From Rhodoferax sp. (GTDB lineage: Bacteria > Pseudomonadota > Gammaproteobacteria > Burkholderiales > Burkholderiaceae_C), in the NCBI GenBank assembly GCA_013791765.1, contig VMTC01000136.1, positions 1 through 43,728 of the forward strand: a stretch of DNA of 43,728 bases, written 5' to 3'. Positions 23,721-33,564 of this stretch are shown in pieces (the first letter of the stretch is position 1; the number at the start of each line of letters is the position of its first letter). A model generated the notes under the pieces. The model was given only the letters and a program-made list of their open reading frames with translations. It was not told the origin of the DNA and ran no database searches. The position numbers and the translations under genes are program-made.

Positions 23721-24596
23721 TTATCCTGGCAGTGCCAAGGCCGCGGCATGGTGTGCCAGGTGATCGGCCATGAAGGTCGAGATGAAATAGTAGCCATGGT
23801 CGTAGCCGGCTCGCCGGTTCAACCGCAGCGGCTGGCCTACCGCCTGGCAGGCTGCTTCAAATACATCCGGGAACAACTGCGTCGGCAAGAACTTGTCGGC
23901 CAGCCCCTGGTCGATCAAGATGCCGTTCGGGAACGGCGCCGACGCCTGGGCCGCCATCAGCGCACTGCTGTCATGCGCCGCCCAGGTGTCTGTGTCGCCA
24001 CCGAGGTAATGGGTGAACGCCTTGTGCCCCCACGGACAAAGGCGAGGCGCACAGATGGGCGCAAAGGCGGACACGGACTTGAACAACGCCGGGTGTTTGA
24101 GCGCCAATGACAAAGCACCATGCCCACCCATGGAGTGGCCAAAAATACCCACCCGCTGCAGGTCGATTGGCAGCTCCTGCGCCACCAGCGCCAGCAACTC
24201 CGTGGTGATGTAGCGCTCCATGCGGTAGTGCCGGGACCATGGCGCCTGGGTCGCGTCAATATAAAACCCGGCACCGACGCCCAAGTCCCAGCTGTCGCTG
24301 TCGCCGGGCAGATCGGCGCCGCGCGGGCTGGTATCGGGCGTGATCAGCGCCAAGCCCAGCTCGGCGGCCACGCGCTGGGCGCCCGCCTTGGCCATGAAGG
24401 TTTCCTCGTTACAGGTCAGGCCTGCCAGGTACAGCAGGGCCGGCACTTTGGTCGGCGCAGCTTGGGCGGCCTGCGGCGGCAGGTAGACCGAAAAACGCAT
24501 GGGCAAGCCGATAACGCCAGATGCATGCTGGTAAAAGCGCTGCACACCGCCAAAACAGGCGTGCTCACTCAAAAGTTCCAGGGAGGTAGATGGCAT
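23721..24596 (-). CDS. frmB: S-formylglutathione hydrolase
   Basis: This is a 291-residue alpha/beta-hydrolase of the esterase D family. The nucleophile elbow GHSMGGHGA carries Ser155, and the oxyanion/substrate segments YLAGLTCNEETFMAKAG and DTSPRGADLPGDSDSWDLG are present. The acid is expected in the GILIDQGLADKFL region and the catalytic His in YDHGYYFISTF. It hydrolyses S-formylglutathione to formate and glutathione, the second step of glutathione-dependent formaldehyde oxidation. It follows frmA on the same strand, separated by 62 bp that contain repeat copy F. Length and motifs agree with an intact enzyme. Confidence 0.93.
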   Translation of the reverse strand: MPSTSLELLSEHACFGGVQRFYQHASGVIGLPMRFSVYLPPQAAQAAPTKVPALLYLAGLTCNEETFMAKAGAQRVAAELGLALITPDTSPRGADLPGDSDSWDLGVGAGFYIDATQAPWSRHYRMERYITTELLALVAQELPIDLQRVGIFGHSMGGHGALSLALKHPALFKSVSAFAPICAPRLCPWGHKAFTHYLGGDTDTWAAHDSSALMAAQASAPFPNGILIDQGLADKFLPTQLFPDVFEAACQAVGQPLRLNRRAGYDHGYYFISTFMADHLAHHAAALALPG

Positions 24597-24608
24597 ATTT
24601 TTACTATA

Positions 24609-24653
24609 TTTTTAATAGTTTCATGCGCTTATTTGACAAGGGCTGGAGGCCAA
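24609..24653 (-). repeat. Dispersed 45-nt element, copy F (inside the frm operon)
   Basis: On the minus strand, TTGGCCTCCAGCCC is followed by TTGT and, 25 nt after AGCCC, ends with AACTAT, then TAAAAAT. It fills most of the 62-bp gap between frmA and frmB. Confidence 0.75.
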
Positions 24654-24658
24654 TATCA

Positions 24659-25777
<1,119 letters not shown>

Positions 25778-26004
25778 AAGGTTCTCCGGGCGATGGGGCC
25801 AGTCGGGGGGTTGTGGTGCGTACAACTCTGATTGTAGGAATTCAATGTCATGCGAGCTGGGGGAAATATCAAAGCAGCTTGCTCTATGCCGTCAGCGCGT
25901 CGGGCCTCGCACGCCAGCACCCCTTGGCGCAGCAGCGCTTCCATAGCAACTCGCTTGGGCGAACACTCGAGGTCCGTGCTAGATCGGGTAAATATATACA
26001 AAAC

Positions 26005-26049
26005 AAGGCTGTAGCCCACGTGCAATATGGTTATGCCGCTATGAATGTA
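26005..26049 (+). repeat. Dispersed 45-nt element, copy G
   Basis: AAGGCTGTAGCCC is followed by ACGT and, 25 nt after AGCCC, by CGCTAT, then GAATGT. It lies in the gap between frmA and the end of eutC. Confidence 0.75.
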
Positions 26050-26069
26050 ATAGTTTGTTCTGACGCGAT

Positions 26070-26963
26070 TCAGCCCGGTCCGGGCAACAGAAAATTGCCG
26101 TGTGGCGCCGCTGTTGCCAGCCCGGTCAGCGGATCCGTCTCGTCCTTCAGCGCCACGCCCGAGCATTGGCGCAACCGGGCCTGCTCAAGCAGGTAATGCA
26201 GTTTGGTGGCGGCCGCATCGATCGACAAGCCAGCCGGGCGGATGTTGGAGATGCAGTTGCGGTTGGCGTCGCTCAGCCCGACGCGCGGCGCCCAGCTCAG
26301 GTAGGCGCCCAGGCTGTCGGGCGAGCTCAGGCCGGGGCGCTCGCCGATCAGCACGACCACCGCTTGTGCGCTCAGGGACTGGCCGATTGCATCGCCCACC
26401 GCGACGCGCCCTTGTTCGACCAGCGCGATCGGCGCCACCGTCCAGGCCGCGGCCACGTCTTGTCGCAGGCGTTGCATGGTGGCGGCCACCAGTGCCACGG
26501 CGTTTTGGTGCACGGCGTGGGCCGACAGGCCGTCGGCAATGACCCAGGCGAGGTCAAACGCCGGTGCTACGCCGCGGGCTGGGTGTGGCTGGCTGACCCA
26601 GCGCGCCAGCGTTTGGCGCGAGGCCGCATCAAGCTGGCGGCCCAGGTCGGGGCGTTGCAGGTAGGTGGCACGATCAAGCGCCGCGCTGTGCAGCAGCAGC
26701 GACTCAAGCCCCAGCGCCTGCAACTCAGCGTCGATGCCCATCAGATCGAAGGGCAAATGAACGGCGTCGCGCGCTTGCGCATGCGCCAGTTGAAACGCCA
26801 GGTGCGCGGCGGTCGGCAGGCTGTGGCCGGCACGACCCAGCGCCAGGCGCGCATCGGTGAACTGGCGCAAGGCGGCCCAGGGCGAGGCCGTCTCCGGGGC
26901 TGACGAAAACGGCGACGCCAGAGGCTGCAACAGAGGTGGCGACACGGGTGGCTCTGCGCTCAT
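26070..26963 (-). CDS. eutC: Ethanolamine ammonia-lyase small subunit
   Basis: This 297-residue protein matches Eut[84 protein letters not shown] in order, and a C-terminal [20 protein letters not shown]. With EutB it forms the adenosylcobalamin-dependent enzyme converting ethanolamine to acetaldehyde and ammonia. ATG 26963 overlaps the eutB stop by one base (TGATG); a GTG directly before it is an alternative. The ~30-residue Pro/Ser-rich N-terminal leader is variable in the family. Confidence 0.93.
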   Translation of the reverse strand: MSAEPPVSPPLLQPLASPFSSAPETASPWAALRQFTDARLALGRAGHSLPTAAHLAFQLAHAQARDAVHLPFDLMGIDAELQALGLESLLLHSAALDRATYLQRPDLGRQLDAASRQTLARWVSQPHPARGVAPAFDLAWVIADGLSAHAVHQNAVALVAATMQRLRQDVAAAWTVAPIALVEQGRVAVGDAIGQSLSAQAVVVLIGERPGLSSPDSLGAYLSWAPRVGLSDANRNCISNIRPAGLSIDAAATKLHYLLEQARLRQCSGVALKDETDPLTGLATAAPHGNFLLPGPG

Positions 26964-28375
26964 CACGCGCCGCCCAGTCGCTGACGTACGGCGTCAAAGC
27001 CGACCGGCAGTCCCGTCGCCAGACGAGATTGTTCGCCAGCCTCAAAAATGCCCATGGCTTGCAGCCAGGCTTCAAACTCGGGCGCGGCGCGCAAGCCCAT
27101 GATCTGGCGCATCGCCAGCGCATCGTGGAACGAAGTGCTCTGGTAGTTCAGCATGATGTCGTCGGCCCCCGGCACCCCCATGACGAAGTTGCAGCCCGCC
27201 GCGCACAGCATGGTCAAAAGCGCATCCATGTCATCGCCATCCGCCTCGGCGTGGTTGGTGTAACAGACGTCGCAGCCCATCGGCAGGCCCAACAGCTTGC
27301 CGCAAAAGTGGTCTTCCAGGCCGGCGCGCAGGATCTGCTTGCCGTCAAACAGGTACTCGGGGCCGATGAAGCCAACCACCGTGTTGACCAGCAGCGGTTT
27401 GAACTGCCGCGCCACGCCGTAGGCGCGCGCCTCCAAGGTTTGCTGGTCGCAGCCATGCTGCGCGCCAGCACTCAAGGCGCTGCCCTGGCCGGTTTCAAAG
27501 TACATCACATGCTCACCGCGCTGGCCATCGGCAAACAGCGTGCCGCGCTGCAGCGACAAGGCCGCCTCTTGTGCCTGGCGCAGCAGCGCCAGATCGATGC
27601 CAAAGCTGGTGTTCGTGGCCTGGGTGCCGCCAATCGATTGAAACACCAGGTCCACCGGCGCACCGCGCTCGATCGCCTGCAAGGTGTTGGTGACGTGGCT
27701 CAGCACGCAGGATTGCGTCGGAATCTGGTAGCGCTCAATTACCTCGGCCAGCATCTGCAGCAGCCGCACCGCCTGCGCCACGTTGTCGCTGGCCGGGTTG
27801 ATGCCGATCACGGCGTCGCCGCTGCCGAGCAACAGGCCGTCAAGTAGGCTGGCGGCGATGCCCGCTAGGTCATCGGTCGGGTGATTCGGTTGCAGCCGGG
27901 TCGCCAGGCGCGCGTTTAAACCCAGGGTGTTGCGAAAGCGGGTCACAACCCGGCATTTGCGCGCAATCAGGACCAGATCCTGCAGGCGACACAGCTTGCT
28001 GACGGCTGCCACCATCTCGGGCGTCAAGCCCGGCGCCAGCGCGGCCATCGTGTCGGTGCTGGCCGCGTCGCTGAGCAGCCAGTTGCGAAAGTCACCGACG
28101 CTGAGGTGGCTGACCGGCGCAAAGGCCGCCGCGTTGTGCGTGTCGATTATCAGGCGCGTGACTTCGTCGATCTCGTAGGGGATCAGTGCCTCGCTCAAAA
28201 AGCGCGTCAGCGGCAGCTCGGCCAGCGCCATTTGGGCCGCAACGCGCTCTTGTGCCGTGGCCGCCATGATGCCGGCCAGGCGGTCGCCCGAGCGCGCCGG
28301 GCTGGCACGCGCCAGCAAGGTACGCAGATCATCAAACTGGTAACGCCGCAGGCCGATGGTGTGGGCGTAAGGCAT
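26963..28375 (-). CDS. eutB: Ethanolamine ammonia-lyase large subunit
   Basis: This is a 470-residue TIM-barrel catalytic subunit. Recognisable EutB segments are [96 protein letters not shown] and [19 protein letters not shown]. Full length indicates a working AdoCbl enzyme when paired with EutC. No EutA reactivase, permease or microcompartment genes accompany it here, so this is the short (non-compartment) eut arrangement. The acetaldehyde produced could be handled by other dehydrogenases. It lies 69 bp after the minE stop on the same strand. Confidence 0.95.
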   Translation of the reverse strand: MPYAHTIGLRRYQFDDLRTLLARASPARSGDRLAGIMAATAQERVAAQMALAELPLTRFLSEALIPYEIDEVTRLIIDTHNAAAFAPVSHLSVGDFRNWLLSDAASTDTMAALAPGLTPEMVAAVSKLCRLQDLVLIARKCRVVTRFRNTLGLNARLATRLQPNHPTDDLAGIAASLLDGLLLGSGDAVIGINPASDNVAQAVRLLQMLAEVIERYQIPTQSCVLSHVTNTLQAIERGAPVDLVFQSIGGTQATNTSFGIDLALLRQAQEAALSLQRGTLFADGQRGEHVMYFETGQGSALSAGAQHGCDQQTLEARAYGVARQFKPLLVNTVVGFIGPEYLFDGKQILRAGLEDHFCGKLLGLPMGCDVCYTNHAEADGDDMDALLTMLCAAGCNFVMGVPGADDIMLNYQSTSFHDALAMRQIMGLRAAPEFEAWLQAMGIFEAGEQSRLATGLPVGFDAVRQRLGGA

Positions 28376-28443
28376 GGCAGGCGGCGCTGGGCGCGGATAG
28401 CGGCTTGGCTGGCGGCTTGCAGCGTGACAGGCGCTCGGCTCAG

Positions 28444-28704
28444 TCAGCGCTTGTCGGGCAGCTCAATCTTGACTTCGAGCACTTCCAGGTTGTCCTGGCG
28501 CTCCAGGTTGACTTTGATGTCGGCCAGATTGATCTTAACGTACTTGCTGATCACCGCCATCAGCTCGCGCTGTAAGGCCGGCAGGTAGTCAGGCTCGGCG
28601 GCGTTGCGACCGCTGCGCTCGTGCGCCAGAATGATCTGCAGCCGCTCCCGGGCAACGCTGGCCGATTTCTTTTTTTCACCGGCAAAAAATGAGAAAAAAG
28701 ACAT
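28444..28704 (-). CDS. minE: Cell division topological specificity factor MinE
   Basis: This is an 86-residue MinE. The N-terminal membrane-targeting and MinD-activating helix ([20 protein letters not shown]) is followed by [13 protein letters not shown] and the C-terminal dimerisation domain ([38 protein letters not shown]). It stimulates the MinD ATPase and drives pole-to-pole oscillation. It is third in the minC-minD-minE order, 4 nt after the minD stop. Confidence 0.95.
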   Translation of the reverse strand: MSFFSFFAGEKKKSASVARERLQIILAHERSGRNAAEPDYLPALQRELMAVISKYVKINLADIKVNLERQDNLEVLEVKIELPDKR

Positions 28705-28708
28705 GGTT

Positions 28709-29524
28709 CTATTTCCCCCCGAAGAGCCGCTTCAGAAACCCTTGTTTGGGTGGATCGATAAAGCGCATGGGCTTGTCTTCACCCAGAAAACGATCAATCA
28801 CGTCCTTGTAGGCTTCTGACACGTCGCTGCCCTTCATGTGCACCGCCGGCACACCTTGGTTGGAAGCCTGCAGCACTGCTTCACTTTCGGGAATGACGCC
28901 GATGAGCTTGATGCGCAGAATATCCTGAATGTCTTCCAGCGACAGCATGTGGCCTTGGTCAACCCGGGCCGGGTTGTAGCGGGTAATGAGCAGGTGCTCC
29001 TTGATCGGCTCCAAGCCCTGCATGGCACGGCGGGTCTTGCTCGACAGCATACCCAGAATGCGGTCGGAGTCGCGCACGGACGAGACTTCGGGATTGGTGA
29101 CCACCAGCGCTTCGTCGGCAAAGTGCATCGCCATCAGCGCACCAGTTTCAATGCCTGCGGGTGAATCGCAGATGATGTATTCAAAGTCCATCGCGGCCAG
29201 GCCATTAAGCACTTTCTCAACACCGTCTTGCGTCAACGCGTCTTTGTCGCGGGTTTGCGAGGCCGCCAGCACATAAAGGTTGTCGGACTGCTTGTCCTTG
29301 ATCAGCGCCTGGTTCAGGTTGGCTTCGCCGTGAATGACGTTGATCAGGTCGTACACCACGCGGCGCTCGCAACCCATGATCAGGTCCAGATTGCGCAGTC
29401 CCACGTCAAAGTCGATCACAGCCGTCTTGTGCCCACGCAAGGCCAAGCCCGCTGCGAAGCTGGCACTGGTAGTGGTCTTACCCACGCCACCCTTGCCGGA
29501 AGTCACCACAATAATTTTTGCCAT
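28709..29524 (-). CDS. minD: Septum site-determining ATPase MinD
   Basis: This is a 271-residue ParA/MinD-type ATPase with a deviant Walker [10 protein letters not shown] (10-18) carrying the signature lysine, switch residues [16 protein letters not shown] and [11 protein letters not shown], and a C-terminal amphipathic membrane-targeting helix ([11 protein letters not shown]). It recruits MinC to the membrane and is displaced by MinE. ATG 29524 gives the exact family start [13 protein letters not shown]; an upstream in-frame start at 29542 is less likely. It sits 70 bp after minC. Confidence 0.96.
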   Translation of the reverse strand: MAKIIVVTSGKGGVGKTTTSASFAAGLALRGHKTAVIDFDVGLRNLDLIMGCERRVVYDLINVIHGEANLNQALIKDKQSDNLYVLAASQTRDKDALTQDGVEKVLNGLAAMDFEYIICDSPAGIETGALMAMHFADEALVVTNPEVSSVRDSDRILGMLSSKTRRAMQGLEPIKEHLLITRYNPARVDQGHMLSLEDIQDILRIKLIGVIPESEAVLQASNQGVPAVHMKGSDVSEAYKDVIDRFLGEDKPMRFIDPPKQGFLKRLFGGK

Positions 29525-29594
29525 GGGAAAACTGTCTTTCACGTTAATTCAAAAAAATAGGAGCGCTGCGGTCACGCGGGTGGCGGCGCTGCTC

Positions 29595-30368
29595 TCAGGG
29601 GTTCAGTGCTTCAAACAGCAACTTATCCTGCCCATCATCGCTCAAGCGCACTTGCGCTGGCTTGCCCTGGATGTCAGCTGCCAGCGGATTTTCACTGGTG
29701 CGGTAGACGCCGGCAATCGAGATCAACTCGGGCTCCAGACACAAAGAAAAGATGCGGGCCTGGGTGTTGCCGCTGGCGCCTGCCATGGCTTTGCCCCGCA
29801 AAGGTGCATAGACATGAATATTGCCATCAGCGACGACTTCGGCGCCTTGATTGACCATGGCCAGCACCACCAGGTCAGCGCCGCGGGCATAAATTTTTTG
29901 ACCGGAGCGCAACGGCTTGTCAATCACCAGGGTCGCAGCACCTGGCAGGGCACGGCGTTCTTGCGTGGCAACCGGTTGCGGGAGGGCCTCCACCGGCACC
30001 GGGCGCACCCGAGGCAGATCAAGCGGCGCCTCAACCAAACCCACCGCCAACGCAGCTTGCATCCAGACGGCGCTGGCACCGCGCACCGCCACTGCCACCA
30101 GGCAACAGGCCCGAAGCGTCTGTAGCAGGGGTTTCAAGTCCTGCACGGGGCTGTCTGTGGGCAGGGGTGAGAAATCGAGCACCAGCGGGTCATGGTCAAA
30201 AAACGCCGGATTTTCACCCTCGGGGCCAAATTGCCTCAATAGGTCAGCCGCCAGCAAGTCCCAGTCAGTGGTCTTGAGCAGCAAGGCCACGAGCGGGAGC
30301 TGAGCGCTCTTTATTTCAAAAGACACCAGTGCTTGGTTGGACGGAGGGGCTGCAGGAGAAACAGACAT
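29595..30368 (-). CDS. minC: Septum site-determining protein MinC
   Basis: This is a 257-residue FtsZ assembly inhibitor. The N-terminal domain (~20-120: SFEIKSAQLPLVALLLKTTD) and a variable proline-rich linker (~125-150) precede the C-terminal beta-helix. The latter carries RSGQKIYARGADLVVLAMVN, GAEVVADGNIHVYAPLRGKA and a terminal PELISIAGVYRTSENPL. It is first in the minCDE operon. Upstream lies the origin-like gap, so the min promoter must be within ~30370-30550. Confidence 0.94.
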   Translation of the reverse strand: MSVSPAAPPSNQALVSFEIKSAQLPLVALLLKTTDWDLLAADLLRQFGPEGENPAFFDHDPLVLDFSPLPTDSPVQDLKPLLQTLRACCLVAVAVRGASAVWMQAALAVGLVEAPLDLPRVRPVPVEALPQPVATQERRALPGAATLVIDKPLRSGQKIYARGADLVVLAMVNQGAEVVADGNIHVYAPLRGKAMAGASGNTQARIFSLCLEPELISIAGVYRTSENPLAADIQGKPAQVRLSDDGQDKLLFEALNP

Positions 30369-31111
30369 GGAAAAAACAAAGGCTGAAGGACTAGAACTGT
30401 TAAAGCAAGGGAGAACGATTTCAAAAGCAGCTTGGGTAGCTCAGCGTTTGATTGAGAAACCGGGTGAGGCGCGGATGAATTTTACTTGATTGGTTTTTTT
30501 CGGCCTTTACTTCTTGCGCCGTGACGGCGGTGGCGCTGGATCAAGCCGGTTTTTTTTCAATGGCCGCAATTTTCTTCTTTCACTTTATCTTCTATCTTTC
30601 TACTGTTTATAAATAGTAGTAGTAGATAGAGGCGGCGTCGGTCTGTGGACAAGCCGATTTATATAAATTAAATCAATCACTTGAATCGCTTTGATAGATG
30701 TGCGTGACTGCGCTTTTGCGCTGTACCCAAAATCTGAACAACTCAAGCAAGGTGAAAAATGCTGTGGATAACTTGATCGTTATGCCAATATTGTGCACAG
30801 CTTTATCCTTTGACAGAACGTGCGAATGCCAGGCTGGTTGGTGTTGAAGATGAAAGGGATTTGTCGCGCGGCCTCAGACGACTAAAGTGGCTGCCCATTG
30901 CTTGATGTGCAATGACTGCGCGACGCCATGGGTGAATTGGCATCAAGGCCGGGTTGGCATGGCGCCAACCGACCTGTCGCCTTGAACTTATGGCGGCCAG
31001 CTTGGGCCTGGCGGCCAGGTTGCACCGCCATTTTTTTTAAGGATACTCATAGCCTGATCTGAATCGGCAGACGCTCGCCGCACAGCTCATCAGCTGTTGC
31101 TGGACGAGAAT
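30369..31111. other. Gene-free stretch between minC and ccmI
   Basis: No frame with convincing coding character on either strand. The middle holds the oriC-like elements. The left part (30369-30550) presumably contains the min promoter. The right part (30820-31100) contains GC-rich inverted segments such as GGCGCCAACC and GGCGGCCAG/CTGGCGGCC near 30990-31020, but nothing identified. Confidence 0.6.
30560..30815. other. oriC: Candidate chromosomal replication origin (oriC)
   Basis: Within an 807-bp gene-free stretch the order on the plus strand is: a pyrimidine-rich tract (30570-30603), AT-rich TGTTTATAAA, four TAG trinucleotides (30614-30625, the DnaA-trio pattern read 3'-GAT-5'), a GC-rich cluster GGCGGCGTCGG (30631-30641), and a DnaA box TGTGGACAA (30644-30652, one mismatch). 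An AT-rich segment (30658-30680) comes next, then a perfect DnaA box TGTGGATAA (30763-30771) and TTGTGCACA (30791-30799, one mismatch). This is the layout of the basal unwinding system described for bacterial oriC. parS sites lie ~12 kb away. No dnaA gene is in the window. Confidence 0.65.
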
Positions 31112-31159
31112 TAATAAAAAAAAAAGCTGCTAGCCCAGGTGCATCCTGGGCTAGCAGCT
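31112..31159 (-). terminator. Strong rho-independent terminator of the ccm operon
   Basis: A perfect 15-bp stem is formed by AGCTGCTAGCCCAGG (31125-31139) and CCTGGGCTAGCAGCT (31145-31159), with a 5-nt loop. On the minus strand it is followed by a run of ten T. It lies 17 nt after the ccmI stop. The arms are part of repeat copy H. Confidence 0.9.
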
Positions 31160-31168
31160 ACATTTTTT
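31123..31168 (+). repeat. Dispersed 45-nt element, copy H (serves as terminator stem)
   Basis: The head AGCTGCTAGCCC is followed by AGGT and, 25 nt after AGCCC, by AGCTAC, then ATTTTTT. The spacing is identical to the other copies. In this copy the internal sequence is fully self-complementary. Confidence 0.65.
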
Positions 31169-31175
31169 ATAGTGA

Positions 31176-32576
31176 TTAAGGTTTAGCTTGCAGGCCTAAC
31201 CCCCCTTTGGCCCGCGCGTCAGCAATTTCCGATTGCACCATTGCTGCATCATTGGACCCGGGTGGCAGCACGGTGAGTACCTTTTCCCAATGGGACACGG
31301 CTTGGGCGTAGTCGGCACGCCGGTACGCAGCGGTACCGGCCATCATCAGAGCGGTCGGGTGATTGGGGTCCAGTGCCAATGCCTTGTTCACCAAGGTCAG
31401 CGTACGGCCTTCAATCTTGTTATCAGCGCGCATGGCCAATACATCGGCGTACTGGGTTAACAGGTCGGGGTCGCCATCCACCAACTTGCCGGCCTTGGCA
31501 TACGCTTGCTCAGCCTCGACCAGACGCCCCTGTGTCTTGTATGTACGCGCCAGTCGAGCCCAACCCGTTAAGTCATCCGGTGTGCTCTTGAGACGTTCGG
31601 CGAGGCGGTCCACCATCTGGTTGACCATTTCCGGCGTCATGGCGGCGGCGGCGGCAGGATCGACGGGAGGCAGTTCGCCCGCTCGGGTATCTTGGGTGCC
31701 CGGGTTGGTGGCTGGCATTGGTGCGGATGTTTCTGCCGCGGGCAAACCGGCCCGCACCCGCGCTTCGGAGATGTCGGTGGCCACTTGCAACGCATCGGGT
31801 GAACCAGGCTCCAGTAGTGTTAGTAAGGTTTCCCAATACACGACGGCCTCTTTGTAGTCGAACCTGCGATAGGCGGCCACGCCGGCCATCATCAGACCCA
31901 TGGGGTGCTGCGGGTCCAGGCTCAAGGCTTTGTTGACGAGTTCAAGCGGTCTACCTTCTATGTTGTTGTTCGCTCGAACGGCCAACAGGTCGGCGTAGTC
32001 CACCATCAGATCTGGCTCCGTGTTGAGCAAGTCGCCGGCTTTCAAAAAGGCCTGCTCGGCCTCGGCAAAGCGGCCCATGACCTTGTAGGAGCGCGCTAGC
32101 ATGGCCCAACCCGTGGGGTTGTCAGGATTGGCCCTCAAGCGATCGGCCAGGATGTCGACCATCTTCATGGCCTGGTCTTCGTTGCTTTTTTGCGCGGCCA
32201 CCGGATCAATGGCCGCAGGTTCACCCAGCCACCAGTACATGCCGCCTGCCCCTATTGGCATCAGCAACACGATGACGGCTGCTGTAAATCGACCGGCCCA
32301 GAAACTGGCGCCGCTGGTGTGGTGCACTGGCGCGGGCGCCTCGGTGTCATCCAACAGGCGCAACTGTAGTTCGTCGCGGGTCGCCTCACAGTCCTCCTGA
32401 CTGATGGCGCCGCGTGCCAGGTCACGGTCCAGCGCTTCCAGTTGATCGCGGTAGATGGCTGCGTTCAGGCGCTGGCTCGAGACACCGGCTGGTGGCGGCG
32501 GGCGCAGCAACGGGCGCACCACCCATACCAATGCCAACAGTGTCAACAACACTGCGATGGAAATAAAGACGCTCAT
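31176..32576 (-). CDS. ccmI: Cytochrome c maturation protein CcmI with duplicated TPR module
   Basis: This is a 466-residue protein. The membrane-anchored N-terminus (SVFISIAVLLTLLALVWVV) is followed by a cytoplasmic loop with RLNAAIYRDQLEALDRDLARG and a second helix (~94-116). Then comes a periplasmic TPR region present twice: residues ~130-275 and ~310-460 are clearly homologous (VDILADRLRANPDNPTGWAM versus VDRLAERLKSTPDDLTGWAR). A Pro/Ala-rich linker joins the copies. CcmI binds the C-termini of apocytochromes and presents them for haem ligation. The usual protein has one such module. It is last in the ccm operon, overlaps ccmH by 4 nt and is followed by a strong terminator. Confidence 0.9.
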   Translation of the reverse strand: MSVFISIAVLLTLLALVWVVRPLLRPPPPAGVSSQRLNAAIYRDQLEALDRDLARGAISQEDCEATRDELQLRLLDDTEAPAPVHHTSGASFWAGRFTAAVIVLLMPIGAGGMYWWLGEPAAIDPVAAQKSNEDQAMKMVDILADRLRANPDNPTGWAMLARSYKVMGRFAEAEQAFLKAGDLLNTEPDLMVDYADLLAVRANNNIEGRPLELVNKALSLDPQHPMGLMMAGVAAYRRFDYKEAVVYWETLLTLLEPGSPDALQVATDISEARVRAGLPAAETSAPMPATNPGTQDTRAGELPPVDPAAAAAMTPEMVNQMVDRLAERLKSTPDDLTGWARLARTYKTQGRLVEAEQAYAKAGKLVDGDPDLLTQYADVLAMRADNKIEGRTLTLVNKALALDPNHPTALMMAGTAAYRRADYAQAVSHWEKVLTVLPPGSNDAAMVQSEIADARAKGGLGLQAKP

Positions 32577-33043
32577 GAGGGAAGTTCCGTATCTTTGAGA
32601 AGAGACTGTGCTTTGGCGCGCTGGGCTGGGTCAAGCGCCGCGGGCTGATTGCTGGCCTGGCTGCTGCGGCGCACCATGCGCACCACCACGACCAGAGCGC
32701 CAATGAGCAGCACGAAAGGACCGAACCACAGCAGCCAGGTGGTCGCGTTGACTGGCGGGCGGTAACGAACAAAGTCGCCGTAGCGGCTGACCATGAACTC
32801 CATGATTTCGGCGTCGGTCTTGCCGTCTTTGATCAGCGTACGGATTTCACGTCGCAAATCCAGCGCCAACTCAGCGCGCGAGCCGGCCAATGATTCATTC
32901 TGACAAACCAGACAACGCAATTCTTCCGAGATGCCAATCAGGCGTTGTTCGACCACCGGGTCTTCGGCCAGGGGTATCGCTTCGCCAGCGTAGGAGGACA
33001 GCGCACATTGCAGCGCCAGTAAAAATGCCAGCCAGAATTTCAT
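32573..33043 (-). CDS. ccmH: Cytochrome c maturation thioredoxin-like protein CcmH (CcmL)
   Basis: This is a 156-residue protein. A signal peptide (MKFWLAFLLALQCALSSYAG) precedes the redox motif LRCLVCQN (Cys44, Cys47), then DLRREIRTLIKDGKTDAEI, FMVSRYGDFVRYRPP and a C-terminal transmembrane helix (~103-123). It reduces or binds the apocytochrome CXXCH cysteines before haem attachment. Overlaps of 4 nt with ccmG upstream and ccmI downstream indicate tight translational coupling. Confidence 0.95.
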   Translation of the reverse strand: MKFWLAFLLALQCALSSYAGEAIPLAEDPVVEQRLIGISEELRCLVCQNESLAGSRAELALDLRREIRTLIKDGKTDAEIMEFMVSRYGDFVRYRPPVNATTWLLWFGPFVLLIGALVVVVRMVRRSSQASNQPAALDPAQRAKAQSLLKDTELPS

Positions 33044-33564
33044 TTTTGCAGTTCCTGTATCAGCGGCAGAATGGTGTCGCGCAAGGCTTCTTCGGTGACG
33101 GGACCGATCTGCTTGTGGCGAATCATTCCGGCCTTGTCGATCACAAAGGTCTCAGGCACGCCGTAGACGCCGAAGTCAATGCCGATGCGCCCGTCCCGGT
33201 CGGTCACCGAGAGGTCGTAGGGGTCGCCAAAGCGGGCCAGCCATTTCAGGCCATCGGCCATCTGGTCCTTGTAGTCCAGCCCGATCAGGGGAACGGTCTT
33301 GGTCTTGGCAAATTCCATCAGTATCGGATGCTCCTGCCGACAGGCCACGCACCAGGACGCCCATACATTGAGCAGCCAGACCTTACCCAGCATGTCCTTG
33401 GAAGAAAATTGCTGGCTTGCATCATGCAGACGAGGCGCTGTAAATATGGGAGCGGCTTTTCCGATCAGGGGAGAGGGAACCTGGCTTGGATCACGCGTCA
33501 AGCCAATGGCGAGAAACACCACCAGGACGATGAAAAGACCCAATGGAATAAGCGTCTTCTTCAT
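33040..33564 (-). CDS. ccmG: Thiol:disulfide interchange protein CcmG/DsbE
   Basis: This is a 174-residue membrane-anchored thioredoxin. One N-terminal helix (IPLGLFIVLVVFLAIGL) precedes the thioredoxin fold with active site WCVAC (Cys72, Cys75), the Glu of RQEHP typical of CcmG, and the cis-proline region GVYGVPETFVID. It supplies reducing power to CcmH/apocytochrome in the periplasm. The ATG overlaps the end of ccmF by 4 nt. Confidence 0.95.
   Translation of the reverse strand: MKKTLIPLGLFIVLVVFLAIGLTRDPSQVPSPLIGKAAPIFTAPRLHDASQQFSSKDMLGKVWLLNVWASWCVACRQEHPILMEFAKTKTVPLIGLDYKDQMADGLKWLARFGDPYDLSVTDRDGRIGIDFGVYGVPETFVIDKAGMIRHKQIGPVTEEALRDTILPLIQELQK

Noticed and set aside
29535-29550. parS-like TTTCACGTTAA just before minD
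   Set aside because: Only 11 of 16 positions match, and the palindrome is lost on the right half.
30430-30470. tRNA-like GGGTAGCTCAGC in the minC upstream gap
   Set aside because: It resembles a tRNA D-arm, but there is no acceptor pairing, anticodon arm or T-loop TTCGA in the following 60 nt.
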